A stretch of 64,000 bases of DNA from Cytospora piceicola (GCA_023375675.1 JALQBC010000011.1:930001-994000), one strand, 5' to 3'; positions 1 to 12,326 are shown, counted from the first letter of the stretch. Notes: generated from the letters alone by a model not told the origin. Translations and numbers: made by a program.

Positions 1-480
1 AGCGCGGCGTACGTTATATAAGGGCTTTAATAGGCTGCTTTAGCTTTAGCTTTTTAATATAGGCACTTTTAAGTTTAATTCCTAGTATATTAGTATCTTT
101 CCTTATAGTTTAGGTAGGTTATATACTCGACGGCTAGGAATTAAGATTAATCTTTTATAAGGGTGCTATACTAATACGGCCGGTAGTAATAATAGCTATA
201 GGATAGTTAACTACTAAAACGCGGTATCGTAATAGGTCTATACCTGCGAGATTAGGTGACTAAGTATATTAATCGACCGCTGGAAGGTATAAAGCCGTCT
301 GGTAGGGGCCTTAGGTATCGTAGGGCTTCGAGGGTATCGTAAGGGTGGTGTAGAGTGACGATAGCTTCGAAATAGCCTATTAAAAAGGTGCGATCTACAG
401 TGATTTATAAGGGCCGGCCGCGGTAGGCAGATAAAAGCGGGGGGGCGATTCCTGAGTTTCGCCAGACTATGCGGTAGAAG
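1..480. repeat. TA-rich, RIP-like sequence at the window edge
   Basis: This stretch is dominated by TA, AG and CG steps and has very few CA or TG dinucleotides, unlike the DNA that follows. CpA-to-TpA conversion is the signature of repeat-induced point mutation in ascomycetes, so the likely origin is an inactivated repeat or transposon whose body lies left of the window. No coding frame, terminal repeat or recognisable transposase survives in the visible part. Ordinary-looking sequence resumes at about 485-540. The RIP reading is inferred from composition by eye and was not computed. Confidence 0.5.
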
Positions 481-540
481 GGGTTAAGAAAAAAGCAAGT
501 GGTGGACGAGCGGGTGAAAAGCCCGCGATCGACGTCAATT

Positions 541-2167
541 TCCCCCTAAAACGGCAAATGAACCAAGGCCAAGTTCAAGTTCAAGCCCAAGAAAGAAGAA
601 GATCCTTCAACACACCTCTGGAGGAAAGAAAAGAACAAGAGAAAAAGGCCCCCCCCCCTGCATCCATCACCCTTCATCTGCGTGTACTATTTTTGTATGT
701 GTATAAAAGTGTTTGTGATAGAGAAAGCTACGGAGTAGTAAATTCGTGTCTCAAGTGTCAGTTGTGAGACCCTTGCATGGGCGTGTCATGAAATGTTTCC
801 ACAACGGCCTGAGTACAGCTGGTACCCTAATAGCCTGAGTGGCCTGAGTGGCTGAGTGGGCGAGTGGCCTGGGTTTTTTTTTCTTCGGCGAGCGGGCGAG
901 TGGGCGAGTGGATTGTTGATGACGAACAATGAGAAGATTTGTCAAATCAAACCATCGTATTGGTATACGTACAACCGTCGTGTACAAATACCATAGTTAA
1001 AAAAATCGCAAAAAAAAGGTTTTGAGAAAGGATAACGACATACCTGCCCGACCGGGTAAGCCTAGTTCCATCTCCCTCGGGCTATTCCCGTTCAGGGCCG
1101 TGCCTTTCTCCGCAGAATCCGCCTCGACATTCAAACATCTGAACTTGTTGTACCAGCCGTACCAGCCCGTCACACATGCAGCCTGGCAGCGTACCCAGTA
1201 CTGGACGAACTCCACAACCCGCGACTTCCCTGCGAGGTCTTCGTTGCCCCCACCTTTTCCAACTCGTGCCGCTCCACTCCCACTCTCCACCTCTACCTGC
1301 AAGCAGGGAAGGCACGCTGCACTGTGGCTGCTGGCGCTGGCGCTGGCGTTGGCGCTGGACAACTCCTCGGATCGCCCTGGGAGGGCCCTTGTGGCCCAGG
1401 TGGTAGTCACAGTAAAGTCCTACATACCCCCAATATACCCCCTGGAATTCCCCCCCCAGCTCCTACTGGTCATTAGGTACCGGTCTTACTTGACTTGGGG
1501 CCTTGTCAGTTGTTACCCATCCCCATTCATTGCGTCTGCTGTGTCTCGAGTCCATTTATCTAGACAAATTGAGTTTACGGATCAGTTTACCTGCCCGGAA
1601 CTGGCAGACCTCCCTCCAACAAAAAAAGCCTTCCCTCACGGCAATACATTCCAACCGCAGTCCTACAACACCTCTGACAACCCCCGCCGGCCCCCTCCCA
1701 AATCCTCACCGGTCCCTCCAACGGTGTAGAGTCTCGTTTTCAGAAGGAAAGCATCCTATGATTCAGATATAGGCGATTCGCTCAACCTCGACCGATTCAA
1801 AGCGCAGTTTCTCGAGAATTGCTTCCCCGCCTGGCGCATCCATTACGTAGCGCTGAAGCCATCCCAACATCGACGACAACGACGACCAGCGACTACGACG
1901 ACGCCGAAACTCGACCCAACTTGCATTCAGCCCTTGTATCCTAGCCCAAACAACCTAGGGACTCAAGGCGCATAGTGCATATATTATACCGGAAAATACT
2001 GGAATTTGGAACAACCAAGAAATAGGAATCGAAAGACTGTTCTCTGCGCCAATCTAAGTTTTGCTGGTAATGGTCCTGCGATAAGGGGAGGAGGAAGTTC
2101 AAGTACAGGCTTTGCTCTATTTTTCTGAGACAATTCTATCTACACTACACACTTCAACGACACAGTC
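541..2167. promoter_or_regulatory. Upstream region and probable 5' UTR of skn7
   Basis: About 1.6 kb with no supported gene. It contains an imperfect GAGTGG-type tandem stretch (834-911), pyrimidine runs and a short C tract near 651-659. The longest open frame (1022-1729, +) has no ATG start and is proline-, serine- and leucine-rich, as expected by chance in GC-rich DNA. The last ~150 bp before 2168 is a plausible 5' UTR with CT-rich and A-rich stretches. No specific factor binding site could be assigned. Confidence 0.4.
834..911. repeat. Imperfect GAGTGG/GGCGAGTG tandem repeat
   Basis: Repeated GAGTGGCCT, GAGTGGCT, GAGTGGGC and GAGTGG units are visible, split by a T run at about 873-882. 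It is non-coding and lies 1.2 kb upstream of skn7. Confidence 0.6.
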
Positions 2168-4382
2168 ATGCCGCCTGAAGCCGAAATGGCTTCGCAGACT
2201 GGAGGAAGCAATTCCAGCGACTTTGTAAGGCTGAACCCCCTTACAGTTCTTGGGACTCGCTCAATACTGACTATTATGACAGGTTCGCAAATTATACAAG
2301 TATGCACTCTCTGTCTTCTATCTCCAAGTATTTATACTAACCATTGGGAACAAAGGATGCTGGAAGATCCTCAATACGCTTCAGTAGTTCGGTGGGGAAA
2401 TGAAGGCGACAGCTTTGTTGTCCTCGAGGTACGGCCCAATCATTGAACGCGAGATCGGTAGATGATCGTACTGACCTGTTCCGGAATTACAGAATGAGAA
2501 GTTCACCAAGACAATATTGCCGAAACACTTCAAGCACAGCAACTTTGCCAGCTTTGTCCGGCAGCTCAACAAATATGACTTCCACAAGGTCAGGCAGAAC
2601 GAGGAAAACGGCCAGTCCCCTTATGGTTCTCAGGTCAGTAGTATCACCCTGCGTGACATCCCGGTGAAATTGTGTTGGCTCACATAACTATGCAGGCCTG
2701 GGAATTCAAGCACCCAGAGTTCCGGATGGACAGCAAACACAACCTCGACAATATCCGCCGCAAAGCGCCGGCCCCAAGGAAAGCACAGCCCGCGGAGGAT
2801 GCGTTTTCTGCCAACCAGCAGGTTGCGCTCCTGAGCGAGACACTCAATGCGACTCAGCACCAAGTTCAGCAGTTGCAGGAGAACTATTTCAGCCTTGCGC
2901 AAAGCAACAAAGTGCTGATAGACGAGGTCGTGTCCTTGCAAAAGCAGCTGAAAGTTTCGAACCAGGTCAACAACGAGCTGCTCAACCACCTTAGCAACCT
3001 CGATGAACGAAGGCGGAACAGTCGGCATTCTACGCATTCGAACCACTCCGGACAGACCTCGGCAAATCTCCACAATGGTGCCCTCAGTGTACTACCTGAT
3101 GGCAACGACGAGCCGTCCGCGGAGCTCCGACGGGCGCGTGAGCTCCTGAGCGGCATGGAGCCCGACGGCGCCGCCAACCGTGCCTTCCACAGGTTATCTG
3201 TTGCCTGGCAGCAGCAGACCTCGCCTCCGGATTCGAACAGCTCGCACGCCGTGTTTTCTCAGCCCAACTCAGCAGCCCTGCCTTCGGCCGTAATGCACAA
3301 CCCATTCCTTGAGGACCCACGGCATCTCGTATATCCCGTGGGACAGACAGTTGGTATCGATCCCTTCCATCCAGACCATATTCAACATCTTCCATTTGCT
3401 CTCTCCCAGGGTGGTCCCCAAGACGCGCCAGCACAAATAACACCTCCGCCAGGGAAAGACGTCGACATGTCGCTATGGGGCCGCAAGAAGCCAAGGATCT
3501 TCCTGGTCGAGGACGACAAGGTCTGCTCTCGGATAGGTGCCAAGTTTTTGTCTCAAATCGAGTGCTCCGTCGACCTCGCGGTAAGACCCCCATCCCCCAT
3601 GTTGTACTCGAGGATGGAGCTGACAATCCCATGCAGAAAGATGGTGAGGAGGCATCGAATGTAATAAACCAGGATCCCGAGCGCTACGATCTCATTTTCA
3701 TGGACATTATCATGCCCATTGTTGACGGAATCTCGGCGACGGTATATATCAGAGCTGTGAACCAACACGTGCCCATCATCGCGATGACCTCCAACATCAG
3801 AGCCGAGGACATCTCAACCTACTTCCATTGGGGTGAGTGTCTCCCAACCCATTTGAACGGTGACACGGAACTAACTTTGCGCCAGGCATGAACGGTGTGT
3901 TGGCAAAACCTTTTACCAAGGATGGGATGGTTAGGATCTTGAAGGAACATCTCCGTCACTTGTTGAGGAACCCTGCGGCCGCGGACATGGAGGCAAACGG
4001 AGGTGCGATGTCAGTGCCTTCGGGCTCGACACCTTCGTACTCAGGCATGCCGTCCGGAGCCATGTCGACAGGCGGTCCTGTGAAGTATGAAGGCGGCACA
4101 CCGATCCAGTCACCCGCAACGACCGGCTCGTGGCACTCGCCTAACCAGCAAATGACACATGCCTCCCCGAACCTCGACGCTGGAGGGTACATGACAGCGG
4201 GCGGTGGAGTGGGCGGTCCCCAGGTGGTCTTGACCCCAGGAGGCATGCCCAGGGGTGGTTACCCTCCACAAATAAGCACACCGCCTATACCACGAATGCC
4301 AGACAACATGGAGGGCCCGCCTGAGAAGCGGCAACGGTTGTACAGGCCAGGGCCTGGCACTGGTGGTTACATGCAGCAATAA
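2168..4382 (+). CDS. skn7: Skn7/Prr1-type response regulator transcription factor
   Basis: Joined exons 2168-2224, 2283-2299, 2356-2428, 2493-2633, 2696-3580, 3637-3832 and 3886-4382 encode about 621 aa with every phase matching. An HSF-type DNA-binding domain (about residues 18-115, with [19 protein letters not shown] and [16 protein letters not shown]) is followed by a coiled coil (about 130-200) and a receiver domain (about 360-480). The receiver shows the acidic pocket (VEDD), the phospho-acceptor Asp414 in LIFMDIIMP, the conserved Thr/Ser in AMTSN and the Lys in LAKPF. The C-terminal tail is Gly/Pro/Met-rich. In fungi Skn7 receives phosphate from the Sln1/Ypd1 phosphorelay and acts in the nucleus in oxidative and osmotic stress. 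Exon 2 is only 17 nt. The start ATG fits; a second in-frame ATG lies 18 nt further in. Confidence 0.96.
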
Positions 4383-7300
4383 CGTTCGATCGGTGGTCGA
4401 ACCTGGTTCGTCTGAGTGGTAGGACTGCTCGCGACATCTCTTCGTGAATGCCGGGATAGAGTAGCCGCTGGTGAAACTCGGTCGACATCTCGAAGAGGGT
4501 GGGGCGGAGGCAATCGTCGTTGGCATTGCGTGGTGTGTCGGTATTGTGTCTTTTCGGGCCTCATAATGGCACGCATATGGTAGTCCATGTCGGATATGAC
4601 GATATACGGAGTTTGGGTGTTCATGTTGCTGGATGTTGGCGTTTTGTGGCTCATTCTTCGCATCTCTATCAAGGTCGACTCGTCTTCGCCCGTTTTCTTT
4701 CCCCTCCTGGTCTGGCACTGCTGTATTCTTAGAAAGGGATCGAGAGGGGAGGTTGCCAGGGTCTCCAAGGAGCCCGGGGCTGTGAGTTTTGGACGGATGG
4801 GGCCCTCCCCATGAATGGCTTGTTCATGAAAAGGTGTAGATGGAATTCCCAGTCTCGGAAGATAGGAATTAATGAGACATGTCATCAAAAGGAATCGAAA
4901 CCGGATATGAAGCGTTGGCCGTGACAGCCTGGAGACAGACGGGCTTAGAGGGTCAAGACGACTGGCCGTTCGATCGCGTGACCTGGAATTGTAGGCGGTG
5001 TCGAGGAAGGTCAAGAGCGTCTCGTCTCGAAGGATACTGTGAGGCAATGGGACTGTTCCGCCGGGGTTGTTATTGGAGGGGAGAAGGTGCTACCTCGAAG
5101 GCATCGAAGTCCAGTTGGCGGTGCTAGGTAGATAACATCGTAAGGGGGGAGGCGTACTTGACCCCCACGGTCAATCGGGGTTCCAGCCCTTGATATATAT
5201 TCGTGGTTCCGGGGCAGTGGCAGTGACTTTGAGTGACATCCGAAGGATCCCTATTGTCCGAGCGGGTCGGGTACGAGGCCCTGATATCGGATAAACAGTC
5301 CTGGGGGACTAGCACGGGTCAGGATGGGGAACAGTCTCGACGGGGTTTGGGTTCTCGAGTAGGTTGAAGCCGGGTATATGGGAAATGTTTCGCGTATACA
5401 GGCAATCCCTGGAAGCTAGGATGGATGGGAGGGTGAGCGAGGGCGTGATCTGGGTATCATGCATGCGGGTTACGCGGTCTCAGGTTCAGGTAGGATTGTT
5501 ATGGGAGGAGGAAGACGAAGAGGCCAAGCCCCCGTGCCAATTCTTCGAAATGAAGAAAGAAGAAGAAGAAGGAATAGTGAGACCGACCGTTGGAAAGAAG
5601 GACGGGAACAAACAATATGACTTATGCCCCTTCCGTCTTATGGTTACGCCGACTGTGTCCCTCACCAATTCAGCCCCGGAAGCCGTGGCAGGTGCCTCCG
5701 GGCTGGATCTAGAACTCCGGGATAGGGCATATGCTAGGCAAAGGTACCAGGGATCGAGAGCGGTCCAGACGGAGCTGGGTCGGACAAGCAAGCAACTTGT
5801 CGCACCCTGTGTGCGTACATACCTAGCAGCCTAGGTAGATATGTACTAAGTATGTAAGTGAGGGAAACCAAACCCCCCTTCCCTCCTTTCCCCCGATCCC
5901 ATCCCGACCTGGTCCGCCCGTCGAATCAGATGGGGATGTTCTTGCTGGTGCCGGCAAGCAACAACGGGCTTGAAAGGGTGCATATGCGTGGCCTAGCACC
6001 TACATACATAGGCCGTGGCCTGGGTGTGGTTGAGCGGCGGGAGGAAGGGCCCAGACTGTCATGGACCTCAGGTTGCTCGTGGGCTAAAAAGGGCTCCACA
6101 ACCCTGCAACCATCAACGGGAGACAACCAACCCCCCCGGAGGCTTGTATATTTCCTGCCACAGGGTTTCAGAACATGGTTGGGGTTGTTGATATACTGCG
6201 GCCTTTCCTCTTCGCACAACACGATACCATGCCTGATGGCATGAGGTGATCCCTGTCGTGCTGCAGTTTATTCCGGTGTCCATGATCTTTGTCACACAAT
6301 GTCTGTCATGCCTCAGCGCCAAAGGGATGGAGACTGACTACTGAAGCATAACCTGTTGTTAGGCTAGTCAGTGACACTCCAGAATGGTAGTCAAGAGGTG
6401 CTGCCATGTGTCCGTACATGTATGCGACGAGATCCGTAATGGATGGATGCCAATACATCGATCGATCGATCGATGCTGATTAACAGCATGATAATGGTCC
6501 AACCTCCTGACACTCTTATAGAGTATAGTAGTATTATACATACATGCATACTACCCAATGCGATCTAGACTGACTGGAAGTTGCGAAGAGGCCCCCCCCC
6601 CCTGCTTTGAAGTCCGGATCCGGGTGAGTGGCATTCAATGTCTGGTGTGGGTCGACGTCAAGACAGGACAAGGATGACTGCAGCGGTCTGGAAGAGTCCA
6701 GAGTACCGGTACGGACAAGAGGTCCAGGTTTGTATTGCTAAATGCATTTGGGGAACAGGGCCGCACAAGCCACACCGGTGAGGAAAAACGAAAGGGACCT
6801 GTGAATTTGGTTGTGTATGTGCTCGGACGTGGATGACGATGATCATGATGTTGATGAGCCGTTCATCGGGATGGTGTAGACCTCGGGAGCCAGAGAGAGC
6901 ACTGGTCGTTGCTTCATGGTAAGTAAGTATATACCTAGGCACCTAGGCATGCACTTCTAGACATACAGAGTATGTCAAGAGGGCTGGCTGGGCATACTAA
7001 GGGTAGTGAGACATGAGCACATGGCGGGATTCCCGAGACACTGAGGTCCCCTGATGCCGTTGGTATGTTATGGGTGTCAATGGGAAGCAATCCGGATGGT
7101 TGCTGTAGTGAGTAGAATCTACATAATTACGTAGGTAGGTAGATAGCCTGGCTGTGGATGTGGATGTGGATGTGGATGTGGATGTGGATGTGAATGGACG
7201 GCCAGGGCGGGTTGTCCCCATCCATATCTTGAGTTTCCCTTTTCTGTAACTGAAGATGCTTCTCTACCTGGTACTCATATAGATATCTAGGTACACAGTA

Positions 7301-7639
7301 TACCCTCGGCTCCCGTAAGGCTTCAGCAATGCGATCCTCATGTGATTGGCTCTAGGGTCTATAACCCCTGCTACCAACCTTTTGATGGCGGGGCACCACG
7401 GTCACCCCACTTATTTTTGCTGCTGCAAGGGAGCTTTGATACTTTGAGTCACTTCGATTAATGTTCGTTCAGTCAGTCAGTCAGTCAACCAAAAGAAGCA
7501 AACCCCACGATCATCTGCACCTTCCACAGCCCATTGAACGAGACATGACGTGCATTTACTCTTGAACTTCCCACACTCTCGAGTCTCCTCCCCTCCTCCC
7601 CCCCGTAATTACCACAACTGATACATACGTACCCCAACC
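4383..7639. other. 3.2 kb intergenic region, skn7 3' side to eIF2B epsilon
   Basis: No supported gene. The long antisense frame 4367-5047 overlaps the skn7 tail, has no family resemblance and is probably a shadow or UTR sequence. The stretch carries several CCTAGGTA-type short palindromes (around 5829, 6931-6950, 7130 and 7288), a GATC run (about 6459-6473), a C tract (about 6593-6602) and a TGTGGA microsatellite (7153-7191). The last ~150 bp before 7640 is CT-rich and is probably the promoter and 5' UTR of the next gene. Confidence 0.4.
7153..7191. repeat. (TGTGGA)n microsatellite
   Basis: About six and a half perfect copies of TGTGGA lie in non-coding DNA upstream of eIF2B epsilon. Confidence 0.9.
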
Positions 7640-9993
7640 ATGTCACAGAAGGGCGGCAAAGCAGCCGCAGCCGCGGCAAAGGGCAAAAAGCCTGGCGGCA
7701 AGGCTGGCGCAGAAGAGAAGCACGAAGATGCCCTCCAGGCAGTGGTGAGTGTCTCGCCCGTCTCGCTGTCGCAGTCAAACTCGCTGACCCGTACAACCCC
7801 CTCTAGATTCTGGCAGATTACTTCCAGGACAGGTTTATGCCCTTTGCCCTCGAGAAGCCAAGAGTAAGCAGCACCCTCTCTTCCGTATACCATCGCGACG
7901 CGGGCTGACCCTGTGTGCCCCGGCCATAGTGTCTCCTTCCCCTAGCCAACACTCCCCTGATCGAGTACACCCTCGAGTTCTTGGATATGAACGGCGTCGA
8001 GGATGTCATCATCTACACGGGCAACCACACCGACCAGATCGAGGACTACATAAACCGTTCTCCGCGATGGAGCCCCTCCAGCAAGATCAACCCTTTCTCT
8101 TCCGTCGAGTTCATCCGGGTGTCGGACGCCAGCTCCGTAGGAGACTTCCTTAGGGACCTGGACGGGCGGGGTCTGGTGTCGGGCGATTTCATCCTGGTCC
8201 ACGGAGACTGTGTCGGAAACATCCAACTGGATGCTGCCCTCGCAGCACACAAGGCCCGGCGCGAGGCCAACAGGGAGGCCATCATGACTGTCGTGCTGAG
8301 GTCAGGCGGCTTGGATGCCCATCGGACAAAAGCAAAGGCCATCACTCCCGTCTTTGCCATCGAGTCCAGCACGAACCGATGCCTGCACTACGAGGAGATG
8401 CACCCCTTGCAGAGCGACCATTACGCGACCCTGGACCCCGCCATCTTCGAGCACGAGGCCGTGGAAATTCGGACAGACCTGATAGACCCCGGCATCGACA
8501 TCTGTACGCCGGATGTGCTGGCGCTGTGGTCAGAGAGCTTCGACTACGAGCTGCCTCGCAAGAACTTCCTGCACGGTGTCCTGAAGGACTGGGAGCTCAA
8601 CGGCAAATTCATCTACACCCACGTCGTCGACGAAGGTTACGCGGCGAGGGCAAACAACCTGCAGATGTACGACTCAATAAGCAAGGATGTTCTTGGTCGG
8701 TGGACCTTCCCCCTCGTACCCGACTCGAACCTCGTCCAAGGCCATTCGTACGTTATGACGAAAGGGGGAATCTGCCGGGAGAAGGGTGTCATGATCGAAG
8801 CAGACACCACCATCTCGAAATCAGTATTCGGTGCTAGAACCACCGTTTCCAGCGGCAGCAGGATATCGAATAGCGTTATTGGGAGACGGTGCTTTATCGG
8901 AAAGAACGTCACCATCGAAGACAGTTATGTATGGGACGACGCGGTCATCGAAGATGGCTCTACTGTGACCTGTTCGATTCTTGGTGAATCGGCTACCGTG
9001 GGAAAGAACTGCACGGTTGGGACCGGCTCGCTCATCTCGAACGGCGTTATGGTCAGCGACGGCATATCCCTTCCTCCCTCGACCGTTTTGTCAATACTCT
9101 CGCACGACCGGAAGCTCGTACCGAACGACACGAAGCTGCTCGGCTCCAAAGGCAAGGGCGCCATCTTCAAGTACGAAGATGAGGCGGAGGATATCGTCGA
9201 CCCGGCAGACCCGGCGCAACTACAAAAATCCTTCATCTACTCTGTCGAGAAGTTCAACATCTCCACCTCATCCGTCTCCACCCTCTCGTCAGACGTCGAC
9301 TCCGACTCGGAAGACGACGAGCCTGGCCTCGCAGCAGACCCAATAGAGCGCTCGCGCCTCTCATCCTTCGCCTCTGACGATTCCGGGTCCGGCAGCAGCA
9401 AGGCGTCCTTCCACAAGGAAGCCGTCAACGGCCTCCTCGACGCGCTCCGCGGCGACGTCGACGACTTCGACTCGGCCAAGCTGGAGTTCATGGGCCTGCG
9501 CCTCAGCCAGGACGCCTCCGACACGTCGGTCCGGCGCGCCGTGGCGTCGGCCTTTGTGCGGCGCGCGGCGGAGCTCCTGACGCCCGAGCACGGCGGGCCC
9601 CTGGAGCCGCCCCGGGCGGCGGAGCGGGCCGTCGCCTCTAAGAAGGGCACGGCCAAGTTCCTCCGCGAGGTCGGCGTCGGCGGCGGCAGCAGGGCCGAGC
9701 AGGTCGACTTCGTCGTGGCGGTGCAGAAGGCGCTCGTCGGGCACAGCGAGGTCGAGACGGCCCGCGCCGGGACGCTGCTGGCCGCCTTGCTGCAGCACAT
9801 GTACAACAACGACGTGGTCGAGGAGGACGGCATCCTGGCGTGGTGGGCCGACAAGAGGGCCGCCGAGGGCGAGAGCATGGGCGCCGTCAGGGCCAGGTGC
9901 AAGGTCCTGGTGGACTGGCTGCAGGAGGACTCTGATAGTAGCGACGATGACGATGAGGATGATGACGACGAGGATGACGAGGACAGTGATTAG
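7640..9993 (+). CDS. GCD6: Translation initiation factor eIF2B epsilon subunit (Gcd6)
   Basis: Exons 7640-7744, 7807-7863 and 7930-9993 encode about 741 aa; yeast Gcd6 is 712 aa. The N-terminus is Lys/Ala/Gly-rich. A nucleotidyltransferase-like fold follows (ILADYFQDRFMPFALEKPR then CLLPLANTPLIEYTLEFL), then a left-handed beta-helix of hexapeptide repeats (about residues 330-430, e.g. TISKSVFGARTTVSSGSRI), a Ser/Asp-rich linker and a C-terminal W2/HEAT-type domain. The protein ends in a strongly acidic Asp/Glu tail. eIF2B epsilon is the catalytic subunit of the GDP-GTP exchange factor for eIF2 in cytoplasmic translation initiation and the target of eIF2-phosphorylation control. Both introns sit near the 5' end, a common fungal layout. 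The start ATG opens a small first exon whose splice phase is correct. Confidence 0.96.
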
Positions 9994-10510
9994 AAGAGTC
10001 ATGCTCAACTTGGATGTGAGGCGGGGATGACTGTCTTCCAGATGGTTTACTACCTCTGGTCTGCAATGATCTGGCCGGTTGAGGTACTCGTTGCGAGGCT
10101 AGAATGATAGAGCATAGGGGTGTGTTCTGACTTCGAAACGGCCTTCACGTCAGCGTCGGTAGAATTGAGCTGCTCGAGAAGCGTCAAGTCATCACAATAG
10201 TCTCAAAAAAGTGTAAAAATCAAGCGTGATTCGAAGTGAACAAAACACATTTGATTTCTGAACCGAGTGTATTCGACCGTTCTTTGCAAACCACGTGTAT
10301 TTATTCGCTGGCGCCCCTTTTCTCGAATATGCTAATAAGGTATCTTCGAGAAAGACAACCGTCCGGTCCCCGTTTGTCAAAAACCCTGGATACACTTTCA
10401 AGAAAAGCATCACCGTCATCATCCCCTTTTACGCTTCCCCATTCACTAGCCTCTCACTCTTTTCCACACTCATAGTCACCCGCCTCACAACCTCCACCGC
10501 AGGCCCTAAC
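9994..10510. other. Convergent 3' intergenic region
   Basis: About 520 bp between the 3' ends of eIF2B epsilon (+) and phosphatidylserine synthase (-). It is moderately AT-rich and presumably holds both 3' UTRs. No gene or specific terminator motif was identified. Confidence 0.4.
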
Positions 10511-11506
10511 CTAAGGCTTGGGGATGTGGATGGTCTTGCTCGTCATGAGGCACCCGTGCACCATAAAGACCAGGACGATGGGGTGGACCTCGAAGGGGCT
10601 GCCGGCGAACCACAGGCCGCCGGGGAGGCCCTCGTGGATCCAGCCGTTGTACACCCAGTAGGCCATCAGGGAGTCCAGGCCCAGGCTGGTGGGTATGGGG
10701 GTGCCCTCGAAGTACTGCGCCTTGCCGGTGGCGTCCTTGGGGATCGAGGTGGCCGTCACGTTGAAGCGGGCCAGGCGGGTCAGGCCGCAGAGCACGAAGA
10801 AGGCCAGGCAGATGTGGTCAAGCGGGGTGCGCATGCCGATGGTGAAGGCGACGACCGCGGGGGCGAGGCCGAACGAGATCTGCAAGGTGACGGTCAGTAT
10901 TTTAGCACCCTGTATCACCATGCTTCGCGCACAGTCAGTCCCTCGGGGGGGGGGGCTTGGAACGTACTAGGTCCGCGAGGCTGTCCAGCTCTTGGCCCAT
11001 CATGCTGCTCTTCTTCCTCCAGCGCGCGACCTTGCCGTCCAGGGCGTCGAAGAACAGGCCGAAGGGCAGGAAGGCCAGGGCGGCGTAGACGTTGCCGAGC
11101 TGGGAGGGGTCGGCCTGGAGGCAGTACCTCAGGGAGGAGAAGACGGACATGATGCCGCAGAAGCCTGTTGGTTGTGCGCGCGCCCGGTTAGCAGGGCCTC
11201 GACGCCAGGGAAAAAGGGGCGCGGAGTGGGGAGCGTTGGTATACCATTGAGCTCGGTGATCAGGTCTGCCAGGTGCAGGGCCTTGATCAGGGAGAAGTGG
11301 CCGGTGTCAGAGGAGAGGAGATCCTTCTGCTTGTCGATCGCTGGAGGGTTGAGAGATGTTAGCATCGGTTGACTCACCCTTTTCGAGGGTCTTCTTGAAC
11401 CACATGTTTTCTGGGGAGAGGTGAAGGAAGGAGGGCCGGGCCTACAAGAGATTTCAGCCTTCTTGGCGTCGCCGTTGGACACCATGCCGGAGGTTCGCTT
11501 GGACAT
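10511..11506 (-). CDS. CHO1: CDP-diacylglycerol-serine O-phosphatidyltransferase
   Basis: The best model on the minus strand joins 11506-11446, 11340-11245, 11164-10968 and 10879-10511 (about 240 aa, all phases matching). It carries the CDP-alcohol phosphatidyltransferase signature: [10 protein letters not shown], then Gly-x3-Asp-x3-Asp in [11 protein letters not shown], split by the last intron. The conserved fungal stretches [19 protein letters not shown] and [15 protein letters not shown] precede it, and several hydrophobic segments follow. The enzyme makes phosphatidylserine from CDP-diacylglycerol and serine in the ER membrane. The start is uncertain. With the ATG at 11506, the first intron (11341-11445) uses a GTAGGC donor. 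An alternative start at 11405 (MWFKKTLEK) splices with equally correct phase but gives a shorter protein. Confidence 0.93.
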
Positions 11507-12326
11507 GACGCCTTTCTGGTGGTCAAGGGTCGTGGGATATGCGGGAGGGAACTGGCTATTGTGCCGGGTTCTTTCTCCTTGTAGGTTGTTTTGAAGGGAG
11601 ATAGGTATCTTTGGGTCTTGGTGTTTTCGAAGTTTGGTGTTGAGAAAGTGTGTGTGTGTGTGTTGTGCCCCAACAAGTTCTTTGCTTGAAGAGACAAGAA
11701 AAAGAGAGGCCAAAAAACCGGCTTGCCTATGACGACGGAGGTGATGCTGCTACTGGCGCTTTCAAGTGCGTGTACCACTTGCCCATTACCGTGTATCTGG
11801 TCTGCTGTACCTTACCTGAAGCTTTCTTTAGGTCCAAATGCCGTCATTCTCTATCGATCTGCTTACCTGATTGGGGCCTAGACCTGGTCAACCCTGCCAC
11901 ACATACTGGCCAGGGGGGGTTGGGGGTTGAGGTTTCAGGGTTTCAGGGCCAGGGTTCCAGGGCCAGGGTTCTGGGTCAGGCCAGCTAACAAAGAACACCG
12001 AACTCGGGCATACCATACTCGGTACCAAAACGTCACAAGTGAGCTGGTGTTCATATCTTTGAGCTATGTCCAGATGAGCATCAACGTGCTCACTCACAGC
12101 TGCAAATCACCGGAATGACCTGTCACATATAATCCCTCTAATCATCAAACCCAGACCTTCCTCAAAATAGTACTCAAGTTCCCACGTGGAAGAGAGGAAA
12201 GGATGCTTGCTGCGCTGCTCCTCAAGTGCTGATGGCCTGTTCAAGCGGCCGCGATTCTTATTCTGGTATCGCGTGTCTATTATATGTTTTTCTTTTTTGC
12301 TTTGTATGCCAGCCACAAATGCGTCC
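11507..12326. other. Intergenic region upstream of CHO1
   Basis: About 820 bp containing the probable CHO1 promoter/5' UTR and the 3' side of the permease. It has a GT microsatellite (11649-11663) and a GGTTTCAGGG/CCAGGG direct-repeat stretch (about 11930-11975). No gene is supported. Confidence 0.4.
11649..11663. repeat. (GT)n microsatellite
   Basis: A short perfect GT run lies about 140 bp upstream of the CHO1 start codon, probably in promoter or 5' UTR sequence. Confidence 0.8.

Noticed and set aside
1022..1729. 235-codon plus-strand open frame upstream of skn7
   Set aside because: No ATG start in the frame and no recognisable domain; it lies in probable promoter/5' UTR DNA.
4367..5047. 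226-codon minus-strand open frame next to skn7
   Set aside because: It overlaps the skn7 C-terminus, is Arg/Ser/Pro/His-rich without motifs, and looks like a shadow of GC-rich UTR sequence.
9361..10008. Long antisense frames over the eIF2B epsilon C-terminus
   Set aside because: Mirror images of a GC-rich true exon and its Asp/Glu-rich tail.
11410..11445. A 35-nt intron joining the distal CHO1 first exon to the MWFKKTLEK segment
   Set aside because: Too short, and the junction would create an in-frame TAA.
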